Positions 34,967 to 48,451 of a stretch of DNA of 64,000 bases are shown piece after piece; positions within the stretch are counted from its first letter, which is position 1; every line of letters starts with the position of its first letter. The translations under genes were made by a program, and so were the position numbers. Under the pieces are notes generated by a model. The model made no database searches. It was not told the origin of the DNA and saw nothing but the letters and a program-made list of their open reading frames with translations. This stretch comes from Nemophila menziesii (Eukaryota; Streptophyta; Magnoliopsida; Boraginales; Hydrophyllaceae): the NCBI GenBank assembly GCA_029959085.1, contig JARWIR010000062.1, forward strand, positions 124,001-188,000. Reading direction: 5' to 3'.

Positions 34967-37900
34967 CTTTTATTTTGAAATATGTCAATTACACCCCTAT
35001 GTTACCCCCTATGTTACAATAATATTCTTTAGTTACACATATGATTTATGAACCCATTATTTTCTTATATAATAATATGCCTTGAAGTTATATGTAATAT
35101 GAAATCTTAATTTTTCTATATGATATCTCAAATACTTAGATTAAATTAGTATTACTCAATTGTTTACCAATGGGGTCTTGCTACCACTTAGGTGTATACG
35201 TCTTATGCTAAATTTAATGAGGACACACATCCTAATAATTAAAAGAATGATATGCTCTGGCATACATCTATAGTCTTCCTTCATTTTACTCGAAAAGAGA
35301 TTCTCCTTCTTTAAAGATGACTGAAACAATATAAAATTCATTAGATTCCGAGTTTAATATGGTGGAACTAATATATGCAAATTTGGTAAGTCGAGACACA
35401 TTTCACTCGGGATGTATTGATCTTGATAGGTTTTTTCTGTTTCAAATCGTAATTTTTTATATATGCGAAAAATTATATGTTTTTTTGTCAAATTTGTGTT
35501 TAATGTGCATTTACAATCTTATCTTTCCCCTTTTTCTAGATTTTGATGTTTTAAATTGTAAATCTGATGAGGAGGTGGAATTATTTATTGGTTGAATTAA
35601 AGTTTAATTTATGTATTATATTTCTTATTTAAATTATTATAAGGATTTTAGAATATTGTTAATGACTGAAAGTTCTTTAACAAATGCAAATGCATTGATG
35701 AGGAAATTGCTAATAGGGAAATTCCAACCAAGGTTCATGAATTGCCTTTTAAACCAAACTTACTCATTTAATTAAATCTTCAAGAAATTACCTTTATTGT
35801 AAATCATGTGATTTCTTCAATGTGCTTTTTAGTGTTGTAAATTGGTGTTAGAGTTAATTGACTCGTCTCAACTAGCTTCAGATATTTATCTCTCATGTAC
35901 TTTGTTAAGGTGGCGTGAGTTCATTGTTAGTTTAGTTTAAATTTAATTTTTCCTCCCTTATGACTATTGAACGCGAAATTTCCTCAATATCTTCACTAAC
36001 CATATGTCTTCTTTTGCTAGATTGATTATCCCAACAATTGGTTCTCAAATCAAGATACTATCGAACTTTGTAACCTTCAAAATCAGGTTCAGTGGTCTTT
36101 TTGTAAGTGAATTAACTCGGTTTTAATTTTATAGAACATTTTATTGTATATATACAAATACATACACATAAGTATGGTGCTTATTTAGTAGAAAGAAAAT
36201 AGAATTCAACACCGAAACAAATGTCCTTCTTTCCATAGTTTCAACAATTGTGTCGAGGTGAGAATATTATTATTCTGTATTTTTTACAATGATTTTTCCC
36301 CAAATAAGATAACATAATATTTAAATCATGTACTTAACTTCCTATTTTATATGAGACTGAAAATGGGAGACATGCATGCTACTCTTGAAATCACGGAAAT
36401 GATATATTATATTTAACTATGTCATATATATGTTAAATACAATCATATTTCGCTACCATATTGAGGGTAAAATTTGTTTTTACATTCATTTTACATGAAG
36501 GAGAAGGGTTATATGCACATTTTTTTCAAAATGTCAAATAGAAAGTATCCCACCTTATTCGCGTAACAGTTAAGCATAGTAGTTGAAAAGCTTGAGTCAA
36601 TTGCCTTTTTTTGGTTTCTACAATTAAAATTTGCTTTGCAGAAGATTTTTATTTCGGAAATCGATGATAGCGAGACGTCTTCATGCCTCGTTATCTCAGT
36701 TACCATAAAGTAAGTTATTTTTTACTTCTTATAGTAAAAATGAACGGATTGATCATACTATTGATTTAAAATTTGGGTGATTTTCTTGAATGAAGATATA
36801 ATCAAGGAGATGACTAATGAAAGAAGCATGTTACACTTTTATCTCGTATTAGTATATTTTTTTAAATTTAATAAAAAAAGTGTTGTTTTTCAGAACACTT
36901 ACCTATATATAATTTGCTAAAACCTCATAGAAATCTACAACATGCCATTGGTGATCTTAAAGGTAAGACAGATAAATGGGTCCCAGTTTTAATTTTTGGT
37001 GACATGTAACATGTCTATGAATATTTTGTAGGAAATTATATTGAATTTATAAATCTCATGAGTATGATAGATTCCCTGGACCATTCTAGCCTTGAAGCTT
37101 ATGTTCATCCCCTCTTTTGATTCTAGATTCGGGTATTATTACATAACTGAGAATAAAATTATGTTTAAATCTATTTAAATTGTGTTTTTTGGAATCTGTG
37201 TAGATTTTGATTTCACTCTGGGGCTATCTCGGATATCATCGGAATGTCCCATAAGGTGTGTGTATTTGTTTTTATATATCATGGAAATTTGTATTTAATT
37301 GTGAAGTAAAAAAATTTAAGAACTATATATTTATTTTAAACAGATGATGTGTATAAAGATTCATGTTAAAGATCAATTAATTAAGAGTGTCTATCACTTT
37401 TTTTATTAATTTTTTTAACATTTAGTTTAGTTTAGTTTTATCATTATAATTTTTTGTGAAAGATATATATGCAGTTATATTTAAATGGTCAAAGAATATA
37501 TGAAATAATGTTATATTTGTAAGCTGTAGATGAATTACTAACATAACAAGTCAAGATTATCTATTTTAGCTGTTAAATCATGATGTTTATTGCAATACTG
37601 AGTTTAAAGGTAGTTTTTTTAACAAATTGTAGGGCATGTATGGTGTTCAAGCATCATGTATGAACAAACAAATTTAAATAAAACATTAATGCTGAAATAA
37701 GATTGAAAAAGACAATATGCATCATGAACATGCCATATCCGGTCACGTTTCAGGTAAAAGTATTTTATGTATTGACTTAATATGATCATTTTCCAATATT
37801 AAAAATTAACTCAAAAAATTAATAGAAGTACCTACAATAAAATTAACTTATTAATATATGAAGTTGCATTTTTTTGCAGGTTAGAAGGTCATATAGTGAA

Positions 37901-38860
37901 ATTACATACAAGTACATGGCCATTTGTTTTCTTGATCTTTCTTTTAACTAAATCCTTTTTTCACAAGCATGACATGATGGAAGATCCGTATAATGGATAC
38001 TCAACAAAATGATAATTTGTCATGTAATTTCAATCAACCATTAATATTTTAAATATAATTATGGTAATATTACATGCCTATATACTCTAGGATATATTTT
38101 TCACATAACACTTGTTTTATGTCATATTTATTATTCATTAATTTTTAAATTAAGAGCTTTTTAGTATTGTGCAAGAGTTTACTATGAAGTTCTTGATTCC
38201 TTCAGTTGTAAACTTGGTTCTCTACTCGCACAACGAGGCTTTCTATGGGATTTATTTGTGTTATCAATGTTATATGTGTGTTTGAGGGAAAAGATGTATT
38301 AAAGTAAGCAATTGACCATTCATTCAAGTGTTCTAATGCATTACGAAAGTTTTCATTTGTTGTAGGTAATGCTGATTATTTGACCCACGTGAACATTTCT
38401 GGCCTATAAACGAGAGTATGTGTCATGAATGTAGAGTAGTAAGTTATTTCTTATATTTATTTCATTGTTATATATATTTTGTTGTTTATAAGATAGAAAA
38501 TAATTTGGGGCTTGCCTCCCCGTACAAAAATTATATGATGTGCATAGCATATAAGTTGGTGTTTTTACCGATTTAATGGCAGGTCGAATTTACATCGAGA
38601 GTGATGGCTAGAAAGATGATGTTGTAGCGAACCTGAAAAAGAAGTCCGTTTTAAACCGAAATTAGTCATAGAAAGGTGTTGAATTGGTTGACCTGTTTTT
38701 GAAATGGTTATAAGGGGAATGCATTAGTTGGTTTCGGCTATCATATATTATAAGGTCCAAACTTGCAACTATTTTACTAAACAATATGGAATTGATGTTA
38801 ATATGTTGGGTAAATATATTAGTGAGAATGATTAGGTATTGGGTTATGTATATATATATA

Positions 38861-39240
38861 CTTTCCCATTATGAAGCAACCATCGGGATCCGCATCTAAC
38901 CACGTAAATATCCTCCACGATGGTTTGATACACTTGAAAATCATTTGGTTTAGGTACATATTGAAGTAGAAACTTTTCATCGTGTAACACTTTCCACCGT
39001 AGTTTCCCGAATAATGCTCAGTTCGTATACCATGCCTTATGAAACCCTAGAGCCCCTAAACTAATTGGTACACATATTTTATCCCACGAAACCCAACTGG
39101 TTGGAAAATAGACAATACAAAAAAAAATTGGAAGCAAAATGTATATAAGATTTTTTTTGATTTGATCATATATTTTATTTGAAAATTTGGAAAAGAAGCT
39201 AAAAATGAAGGGTGTGCTCCCCAACTTGGAGAGTATTGTA
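38861..39240 (-). mobile_element. LINE reverse transcriptase fragment, U7
   Basis: Minus-strand relic with WDKICVPISLGALGFHKAWYTN (Ile for Asn, shared with U8) and a shifted tail. It lacks the hairpin insertion seen in U0 and U10. Confidence 0.75.
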
Positions 39241-39702
39241 AAAAATATTATGATTATTGTAATGATGTATTTTCAGCTCGCCTCTTTAGAATAGTTTCCT
39301 TCCAGTTGGATATATTGTATGGATTTATAGGGAATAAAGTAGTTTTAACTTTCTTTTTTACCTTATTATTATATTTTAGTTAGAGCGATGTTTGGTTTGG
39401 TTTACCAAACAAAGGTTGTACATTTATGATTCTCATATCATTTTGATATATTTATTTTACTAAAAAATCACTATATGTAAGCTCGCCTAACAAAAAGGAA
39501 AAACAAAATCATAAACTAAGACCACCAAGAAATTAAATTCAAGGGAAATATTGACAAAATAAAATATATATAATGAGTGTTTGGATCTAGGAGTGATTCG
39601 CTAGTAAAGAAATAGAAGAGGGAGTATAATAAATGAAAGGAAAGGAGAATATTTAATCTTATTTGGATTAATATATATAGATTAAAAAAAATCTTTAAAA
39701 TT

Positions 39703-39812
39703 GGGTTAACAACCCAAAAAGTCTACAACCAATTAATTGTTGTCCAAAAGGCCCAATCAAATAAAAAGTCCATAATACACAGAATTTATATAACAAACCC
39801 TATATTTTATTC
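39703..39812 (+). promoter_or_regulatory. Promoter-like block, U8
   Basis: First site II box GGCCCA intact, second changed (AGTCCA), telo-box AAACCCTA intact. Confidence 0.5.
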
Positions 39813-40604
39813 CACTTTACATAATAAAAAACCCAAATTCCTTGCAAAATCCAAAACATTTTCACTTTAATTTCATACAATTATAGATAAACCCTTAAAA
39901 CACTCATTAATCCAAAAAACAACAATCAACAATATTTAACATCTTTTAGTCAAAGACTATAAAAGAATGAACCTCAAAGAGGATCCAAGGAACTGAGCAT
40001 AACACGGGTATATTTTCTTATTTTATCTAGTTTTAATGGTAAAAATCTCTATAATAGATGAATTAACCATTATAGGTTAATGGGTTTGTTAAATATTCAT
40101 GATTTACTAACAATAATTGTGGATAATGTGTATGATTAAATGGATGATTTTATACAAAATAAAGTGGATGTAGTTACCCATAGGTACTAGGAAAATGGGT
40201 GTACACTATCATGTAATAATTTGGGGGTCCTTAGCCACTGTATTCAAATTCAATTTTCTATTTGTTTTCTTCTATTTATGTTATTAAAATCTTGGTTTTA
40301 GATCAGTGATGAATCACTGGGTTTTGAGTTAGGGTAACAATCATGTTTTGTTAAAGACCAACTATGTAGTGGGTAGATTAACTATTGCAAGTATATACTT
40401 TGGTACTTGTAAGAAAACATTTTCTCAAAAATTTAAAGAAAAATAAAATAAATCATAGATTGAAAGAATGACATTTAATTAAATTTATTTTAGGATATTT
40501 ATTTAATTATATTACTAAATAATAATTAGATATAATTTTGATTATGAAATTAATATTTTATTTATGTATAATCTTTAACATATGTTTGTATGGATTTTGT
40601 ACTC

Positions 40605-40739
40605 AGGTTTTATAAAATTAAGATTTTGATCGTGTTAAGAATAAGATCTGTTATGATAAATAAAAGAATAAGATCGTTGATCATGTCATTTCAACTAATC
40701 CCTAAGATTTTCTTTTTTATGGTGGTAAGATTTACTTAA
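40605..40739 (+). pseudogene. F-box half-like ORF, U8
   Basis: All 45 codons are open, with LIVLRIRSV and RSLIMSFQLIPK. The FBA exon of the same unit starts about 690 bp later. Confidence 0.4.
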
Positions 40740-41424
40740 TTTATATGAAATTTTTAATTGTTGTTGTGATTGAAATTAATATGCAGTAGTAATTGAAATT
40801 TTGTTTAATGTTGCCTTCGTCCATTTCCACTGTGATTGGACATGGAAGTAGTATATATAACTTTGAAAAATCAAATACTCGTAAGCATTTTTTGTAAATT
40901 TAAAAGAATAAATTGTTGTTCCTCATCGTCCTAACACAATAAACAATCTGGTTCTCATATGAGATACATGGTCTCTTAAAACAAACGTGTCAGTTATCTG
41001 TATATTGAAAACAAAAATGAAAGAAAAAAACCCCTCTAGAATAATTAAGTACACAAATGCAAAATCTTACACATATATGATGTTCACTGATATTATTTAG
41101 ACTACTATTGTAGTACGTCAGTTTCCCATTTCTTTAGAGTTTACACACATGGGGTTGGTCAAATCATGTGATGTTAATTTCCTATAAAATAACATAAAAT
41201 CTACTTAGAATATTTCACCAAGAACTCTTTATGTTTTTAAAGACCAATTTCAATATGGTAACATAATTTTTGAGATAACATATCTAAACATAAACGGTAG
41301 AAATTTAATATTAGTTGACTTCTCAGTATTTAATAGATAGAATTTTTGTTATGTGTTTTAGGAGATATAGTTAGAAGCATTTAGTAATATTATGAATTTC
41401 ACTATTAATCCCTATATTGTGCAG

Positions 41425-41706
41425 GGTTCATTAAAACACATCTCGAGCAATCCAAATCATAAATGAAGCTTATTGCTACAGTGTCTAGGACAGAAGGGCC
41501 CACCTATATGATGTAGGCTTTACATTGGGTGAACTTTCCAACATGAAGGAAATTGATTATCCGGTTATAATGGAGGAATCTATTTACATAATTTCAATTG
41601 CAGGCTCTTAAAATGGCTTGATCTACCTATACTAATTTGGTGCATAGAAAAGAAGATACAATCGTTTTGTGAAATCCTTCAACTCGAAAGCACATTCAAT
41701 TATATA
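41425..41706 (+). pseudogene. FBA exon remnant, U8
   Basis: It begins FIKTHLEQSKS-stop, as in U1, but its second half is A-sort (GS-stop-NGLIYLY). A further private change turns the GSQK codons into ttggtgcatag. It ends with the shared stop before NPSTRKH. Confidence 0.8.
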
Positions 41707-44700
41707 CCTTTATTTTGAAATATGTCAATTACACCCCTATGTTACCCCCTATGTTACAATAATATTCTTTAGTTACACATATGATTTATGAACCCATTAT
41801 TTTCTTATATAATAATATGCCTTGAAGTTATATGTAATATGAAATCTTAATTTTTCTATATGATATCTCAAATACTTAGATTAAATTAGTATTACTCAAT
41901 TGTTTACCAATGGGGTCTTGCTACCACTTAGGTGTATACGTCTTATGCTAAATTTAATGAGGACACACATCCTAATATTTAAAAGATTGATATGCTCTGG
42001 CATACATCTATAGTCTTCCTTCATTTTACTCGAAAAGAGATTCTCCTTCTTTAAAGATGACTGGAACAATATAAAATTCATTAGATTCCGAGTTTAATAT
42101 GGTGGAACTAATATATGCAAATTTGGTAAGTCGAGACACATTTCACTCGGGATGTATTGATCTTGATAGGTTTTTTCTGTTTCAAATCGTAATTTTTTAT
42201 ATATGCGAAAAATTATATGTTTTTTTTGTCAAATTTGTGTTTAATGTGCATTTACAATCTTATCTTTCCCCTTTTTCTAGATTTTGATGTTTTAAATTGT
42301 AAATCTGATGAGGAGGTGGAATTATTTATTGGTTGAATTAAAGTTTAATTTATGTATTATATTTCTTATTTAAATTATTATAAGGATTTTAGAATATTGT
42401 TAATGACTGAAAGTTCTTTAACAAATGCAAATGCATTGATGAGGAAATTGCTAATAGGGAAATTCCAACCAAGGTTCATGAATTGCCTTTTAAACCAAAC
42501 TTACTCATTTAATTAAATCTTCAAGAAATTACCTTCATTGTAAATCATGTGATTTCTTCAATGTGCTTTTTAGTGTTGTAAATTGGTGTTAGAGTTAATT
42601 GACTCGTCTCAACTAGCTTCAGATATTTATCTCTCATGTACTTTGTTAAGGTGGCGTGAGTTCATTGTTAGTTTAGTTTAAATTTAATTTTTCCTCCCTT
42701 ATGACTATTGAACGCGAAATTTCCTCAATATCTTCACTAACCATATGTCTTCTTTTGCTAGATTGATTATCCCAACAATTGGTTCTCAAATCAAGATACT
42801 ATCAAACTTTGTAACCTTCAAAATCAGGTTCAGTGGTCTTTTTGTAAGTGAATTAACTCGGTTTTAATTTTATAGAACATTTTATTGTATATATACAAAT
42901 ACATACACATAGGTATGGTGCTTATTTAGTAGAAAGAAAATAGAATTCAACACCGAAACAAATGTCCTTCTTTCCATAGTTTCAACAATTGTGTCGAGGT
43001 GAGAATATTATTATTCTGTATTTTTTACAATGATCTTTCCCCAAATAAGATAATATAATATTTAAATCATGTACTTTACTTCCTATTTTATATGAGACTG
43101 AAAATGGGAGACATGCATGCTACTCTTGAAATCACGGAAATGATATATTATATTTAACTATGTCATATATATGTTAAATACAATCATATTTCGCTACCAT
43201 ATTGAGGGTAAAATTTGTTTTTACATTCATTTTACATGAAGGAGAAGGGTTATATGCACAGTTTTTTCAAAATGTCAAATAGAAAGTATCCCACTGTATT
43301 CGCGTAACAGTTAAGCATAGTAGTTGAAAAGCTTGAGTCAATTGCCTTTTTTTGGATTCTACAATTAAAATTTGCTTTGCAGAAGATTTTTATTTCGGAA
43401 ATCGATGATAGCGAGACGTCTTCATGCCTCGTTATCTCAGTTACCATAAAGTAAGTTATTTTTTACTTCTTAAAGTAAAAATGAACGGATTGATCATACT
43501 ATTGATTTAAAATTTGGGTGATTCTCTTGAATGAAGATATAATCAAGGAGATGACTAATGAAAGAAGCATGTTACACTTTTATCTCGTATTAGTATATTT
43601 TTTTAAATTTAATAAAAAAAGTGTTGTTTTTCAGAACACTTACCTATATATAATTTGCTAAAACCTCATAGAAATCTACAACATGCCATCGGTGATCTTA
43701 AAGGTAAGACAGATAAATGGGTCCCAGTTTTAATTTTTGGTGACATGTAACATGTCTATGAATATTTTGTAGGAAATTATATTGAATTTATAAGTCTCAT
43801 GAGTATGATAGATTCCCTGGACCATTCTAGCCTTGAAGCTTATGTTCATCCCCTCTTTTGATTCTAGATTCGGGTATTATTACATAACTGAGAATAAAAT
43901 TATGTTTAAATCTATTTAAATTGTGTTTTTTGGAATCTGTGTAGATTTTGATTTCACTCTGGGGCTATCTCGGATATCATCGGAATGTCCCATAAGGTGT
44001 GTGTATTTGTTTTTATATATCATGGAAATTTGTATTTAATTGTGAAGTAAAAAAATTTAAGAACTATATATTTATTTTAAACAGATGATGTGTATAAAGA
44101 TTCATGTTAAAGATCAATTAATTAAGAGTGTCTATCACTTTTTTTATTAATTTTTTTAACATTTAGTTTAGTTTAGTTTTATCATTATAATTTTTTGTGA
44201 AAGATATATATGCAGTTATATTTAAATGGTCAAAGAATATATGAAATAATGTTATATTTGTAAGCTGTAGATGAATTACTAACATAACAAGTCAAGATTA
44301 TCTATTTTAGCTGTTAAATCATGATGTTTATTGCAATACTGAGTTTAAAGGTAGTTTTTTTTTAACAAATTGTAGGGCATGTATGGTGTTCAAGCATCAT
44401 GTATGAACAAACAAATTTAAATAAAACATTAATGCTGAAATAAGATTGAAAAAGACAATATGCATCATGCACATGCCATATCCGGTCACGTTTCAGGTAA
44501 AAGTATTTTATGTATTGACTTAATATGATCATTTTCCAATATTAAAAATTAACTCAAAAAATCAATAGAAGTACCTACAATAAAATTAACTTATTAATAT
44601 ATGAAGTTGCATTTTTTTGCAGGTTAGAAGGTCATATAGTGAAATTACATACAAGTACATGGCCATTTGTTTTCTTGATCTTTCTTTTAACTAAATCCTT

Positions 44701-45605
44701 TTTTCACAAGCATGACATGATGGAAGATCCGTATAATGGATACTCAACAAAATGATAATTTGTCATGTAATTTCAATCAACCATTAATATTTTAAATATA
44801 ATTATGGTAATATTACATGCCTATATACTCTAGGATATATTTTTCACATAACACTTGTTTTATGTCATATTTATTATTCATTAATTTTTAAATTAAGAGC
44901 TTTTTAGTATTGTGCAAGAGTTTACTATGAAGTTCTTGATTCCTTCAGTTGTAAACTTGGTTCTCTACTCGCACAACGAGGATTTCTATGGGATTTATTT
45001 GTGTTATCAATGTTATATGTGTGTTTGAGGGAAAAGATGTATTAAAGTAAGCAATTGACCATTCATTCAAGTGTTCTAATGCATTACGAAAGTTTTCATT
45101 TGTTGTAGGTAATGTTGATTATTTGACCCACGTGAACATTTCTGGCCTATAAACGAGAGTATGTGTCATGAATGTAGAGTAGTAAGTTATTTCTTATATT
45201 TATTTCATTGTTATATATATTTTGTTGTTTATAAGATAGAAAATAATTTGGGGCTTGCCTCCCCGTACAAAAATTATATGATGTGCATAGCATATAAGTT
45301 GGTGTTTTTACCGATTTAATGGCAGGTCGAATTTACATCGAGAGTGATGGCTAGAAAGATGATGTTGTAGCGAACCTGAAAAAGAAGTCTGTTTTAAACC
45401 GAAATTAGTCATAGAAAGGTGTTGAATTGGTTGACCTGTTTTTGAAATGGTTATAAGGGGAATGCATTAGTTGGTTTCGGCTATCATATATTATAAGGTC
45501 CAAACTTGCAACTATTTTACTAAACAATATGGAATTGATGTTAATATGTTGGGTAAATATATTAGTGAGAATGATTAGGTATTGGGTTATGTATATATAT
45601 ATATA

Positions 45606-45985
45606 CTTTCCCATTATGAAGCAACCATCGGGATCCGCATCTAACCACGTAAATACCCTCCACGATGGTTTGATACACTTGAAAATCATTTGGTTTAGGT
45701 ACATATTGAAGTAGAAACTTTTCATCGTGTAACACTTTCCACCGTAGTTTCCCGAATAATGCTCAGTTCGTATACCATGCCTTATGAAACCCTAGAGCCC
45801 CTAAACTAATTGGTACACATATTTTATCCCACGAAACCCAACTGGTTGGAAAATAGACAATACAAAAAAAAATTGGAAGCAAAATGTATATAAGATTTTT
45901 TTTGATTTGATCATATATTTTATTTGAAAATTTGGAAAAGAAGCTAAAAATGAAGGGTGTGCTCCCCAACTTGGAGAGTATTGTA
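45606..45985 (-). mobile_element. LINE reverse transcriptase fragment, U8
   Basis: Same as the U7 copy with the VPIS variant. The tail IKPSWRVFTWLDADPDGCFIMG is open into the flanking TA-rich sequence. Confidence 0.75.
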
Positions 45986-46446
45986 AAAAATATTATGATT
46001 ATTGTAATGATGTATTTTCAGCTCGCCTCTTTAGAATAGTTTCCTTCCAGTTGGATATATTGTATGGATTTATAGGGAATAAAGTAGTTTTAACTTTCTT
46101 TTTTACCTTATTATTATATTTTAGTTAGAGCGATGTTTGGTTTGGTTTACCAAACAAAGGTTGTACATTTATGATTCTCATATCATTTTGATATATTTAT
46201 TTTACTAAAAAATCACTATATGTAAGCTCGCCTAACAAAAAGGAAAAACAAAATCATAAACTAAGACCACCAAGAAATTAAATTCAAGGGAAATATTGAC
46301 AAAATAAAATATATATAATGAGTGTTTTGATCTAGGAGTGATTCGCTAGTAAAGAAATAGAAGAGGGAGTATAATAAATGAAAGGAAAGGAGAATATTTA
46401 ATCTTATTTGGATTAATATATATAGATTAAAAAAAATCTTTAAAAT

Positions 46447-46556
46447 TGGGTTAACAACCCAAAAAGTCTACAACCAATTAATTGTTGTCCAAAAGGCCCA
46501 ATCAAATAAAAAGCCCATAATACACAGAATTTATATAACAAACCCTATATTTTATT
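46447..46556 (+). promoter_or_regulatory. Promoter-like block, U9 (all boxes intact)
   Basis: GGCCCA, AGCCCA and AAACCCTA are all present at the same spacing as in U1. Confidence 0.55.
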
Positions 46557-47349
46557 CCACTTTACATAATAAAAAACCCAAATTCCTTGCAAAATCCAAA
46601 ACATTTTCACTTTAATTTCATACAATTATAGATAAACCCTTAAAACACTCATTAATCCAAAAAACAACAATCAACAATATTTAACATCTTTTAGTCAAAG
46701 ACTATAAAAGAATGAACCTCGAAGAGGATCCAAGGAACTGAGCATAACACGGGTATATTTTCTTATTTTATCTAGTTTTAATGGTAAAAATCTCTATAAT
46801 AGATGAATTAACCATTATAGGTTAATGGGTTTGTTAAATATTCATGATTTACTAACAATAATTGTGGATAATGTGTATGATTAAATGGATGATTTTATAC
46901 AAAATAAAGTGGATGTAGTTACCCATAGGTACTAGGAAAATGGGTGTACACTATCATGTAATAATTTGGGGGTCCTTAGCCAATGTATTCAAATTCAATT
47001 TTCTATTTGTTTTCTTCTATTTATGTTATTAAAATCTTGGTTTTAGATCAGTGATGAATCACTGGGTTTTGAGTTAGGGTAACAATCATGTTTTGTTAAA
47101 GACCAACTATGTAGTGGGTAGATTAACTATTGCAAGTATATACTTTGGTACTTGTAAGAAAACATTTTCTCAAAAATTTAAAGAAAAATAAAATAAATCA
47201 TAGATTGAAAGAATGACATTTAATTAAATTTATTTTAGGATATTTATTTAATTATATTACTAAATAATAATTAGATATAATTTTGATTATGAAATTAATA
47301 TTTTATTTATGTATAATCTTTAACATATGTTTGTATGGATTTTGTACTC

Positions 47350-47484
47350 AGGTTTTATAAAATTAAGATTTTGATCGTGTTAAGAATAAGATCTGTTATG
47401 ATAAATAAAAGAATAAGATCGTTGATCATGTCATTTCAACTAATCCCTAAGATTTTCTTTTTTATGGTGGTAAGATTTACTTAA
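47350..47484 (+). pseudogene. F-box half-like ORF, U9
   Basis: All 45 codons are open and the same as in U8 by eye. It pairs with the FBA exon at 48170. Confidence 0.4.
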
Positions 47485-48169
47485 TTTATATGAAATTTTT
47501 AATTGTTGTTGTGATTGAAATTAATATGCAGTAGTAATTGAAATTTTGTTTAATGTTGCCTTCGTCCATTTCCACTGTGATTGGACATGGAAGTAGTATA
47601 TATAACTTTGAAAAATCAAATACTCGTAAGCATTTTTTGTAAATTTAAAAGAATAAATTGTTGTTCCTCATCGTCCTAACACAATAAACAATCTGGTTCT
47701 CATATGAGATACATGGTCTCTTAAAACAAACGTGTCAGTTATCTGTATATTGAAAACAAAAATGAAAGAAAAAAACCCCTCTAGAATAATTAAGTACACA
47801 AATGCAAAATCTTACACATATATGATGTTCACTGATATTATTTAGACTACTATTGTAGTACGTCAGTTTCCCATTTCTTTAGAGTTTACACACATGGGGT
47901 TGGTCAAATCATGTGATGTTAATTTCCTATAAAATAACATAAAATCTACTTAGAATATTTCACCAAGAACTCTTTATGTTTTTAAAGACCAATTTCAATA
48001 TGGTAACATAATTTTTGAGATAACATATCTAAACATAAACGGTAGAAATTTAATATTAGTTGACTTCTCAGTATTTGGTAGATAGAATTTTTGTTATGTG
48101 TTTTAGGAGATATAGTTAGAAATATTCAGTAATTTTATGAATTGCAATATTAATCCCTATATTGTGCAG

Positions 48170-48451
48170 GGTTCATTAAAACAAATCACGAGCAATCCAA
48201 ATAAAAAATGAAGCTTATTGCTACAGTGTCTAGGACAGAAGGGCCCACTTATATGATGTAGGCTTTACATTGGGTGAACTTTCCAACATGAAGGCAATTG
48301 ATTACCCGGTTATAATGGAGGATTCTATTACATAATTTCAATTGCAGACTCTTGCAATGGCTTGATTTGCCTATACTATTTTGGTTCACAGAAAAAAGAT
48401 ACAATCGTTTTGTGAAATCCTTCAACTCGAATGCACCTTCAGTTATATACC
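48170..48451 (+). pseudogene. FBA exon remnant, U9
   Basis: It starts with the A-sort FIKTNHEQSK then TAA, and changes to B-sort sequence by about 48240, with an intact DSCNGLICLYYFG core. The TGA before NPSTR is present. A one-base loss in the ...ggattctattacata segment, shared with U1 and U11, shifts the frame between EDS and IISIADS. Confidence 0.8.

Larger units (their letters stand above)
32979..39741 (+). repeat. Array unit U7 (long, A-type)
   Basis: A long unit of about 6.76 kb. It is A-type downstream of the FBA exon, but its 33.0-34.7 kb part carries private changes. These include a small duplicated segment at 33309-33351 where aatagatgaatt occurs twice around a T-rich filler. The FBA exon begins with the variant FIKTNHEQS and a run of ten A residues. 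Confidence 0.9.
39742..46486 (+). repeat. Array unit U8 (long, A-type)
   Basis: A long unit of about 6.75 kb, very similar to U7 from the FBA exon onward (spacing 6,740 bp). The start of its FBA exon is of the B sort (acacatctcgagc) and the end of the A sort (attatccggtt ... gaggaatctattta), so a switch lies inside the exon. Confidence 0.9.
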
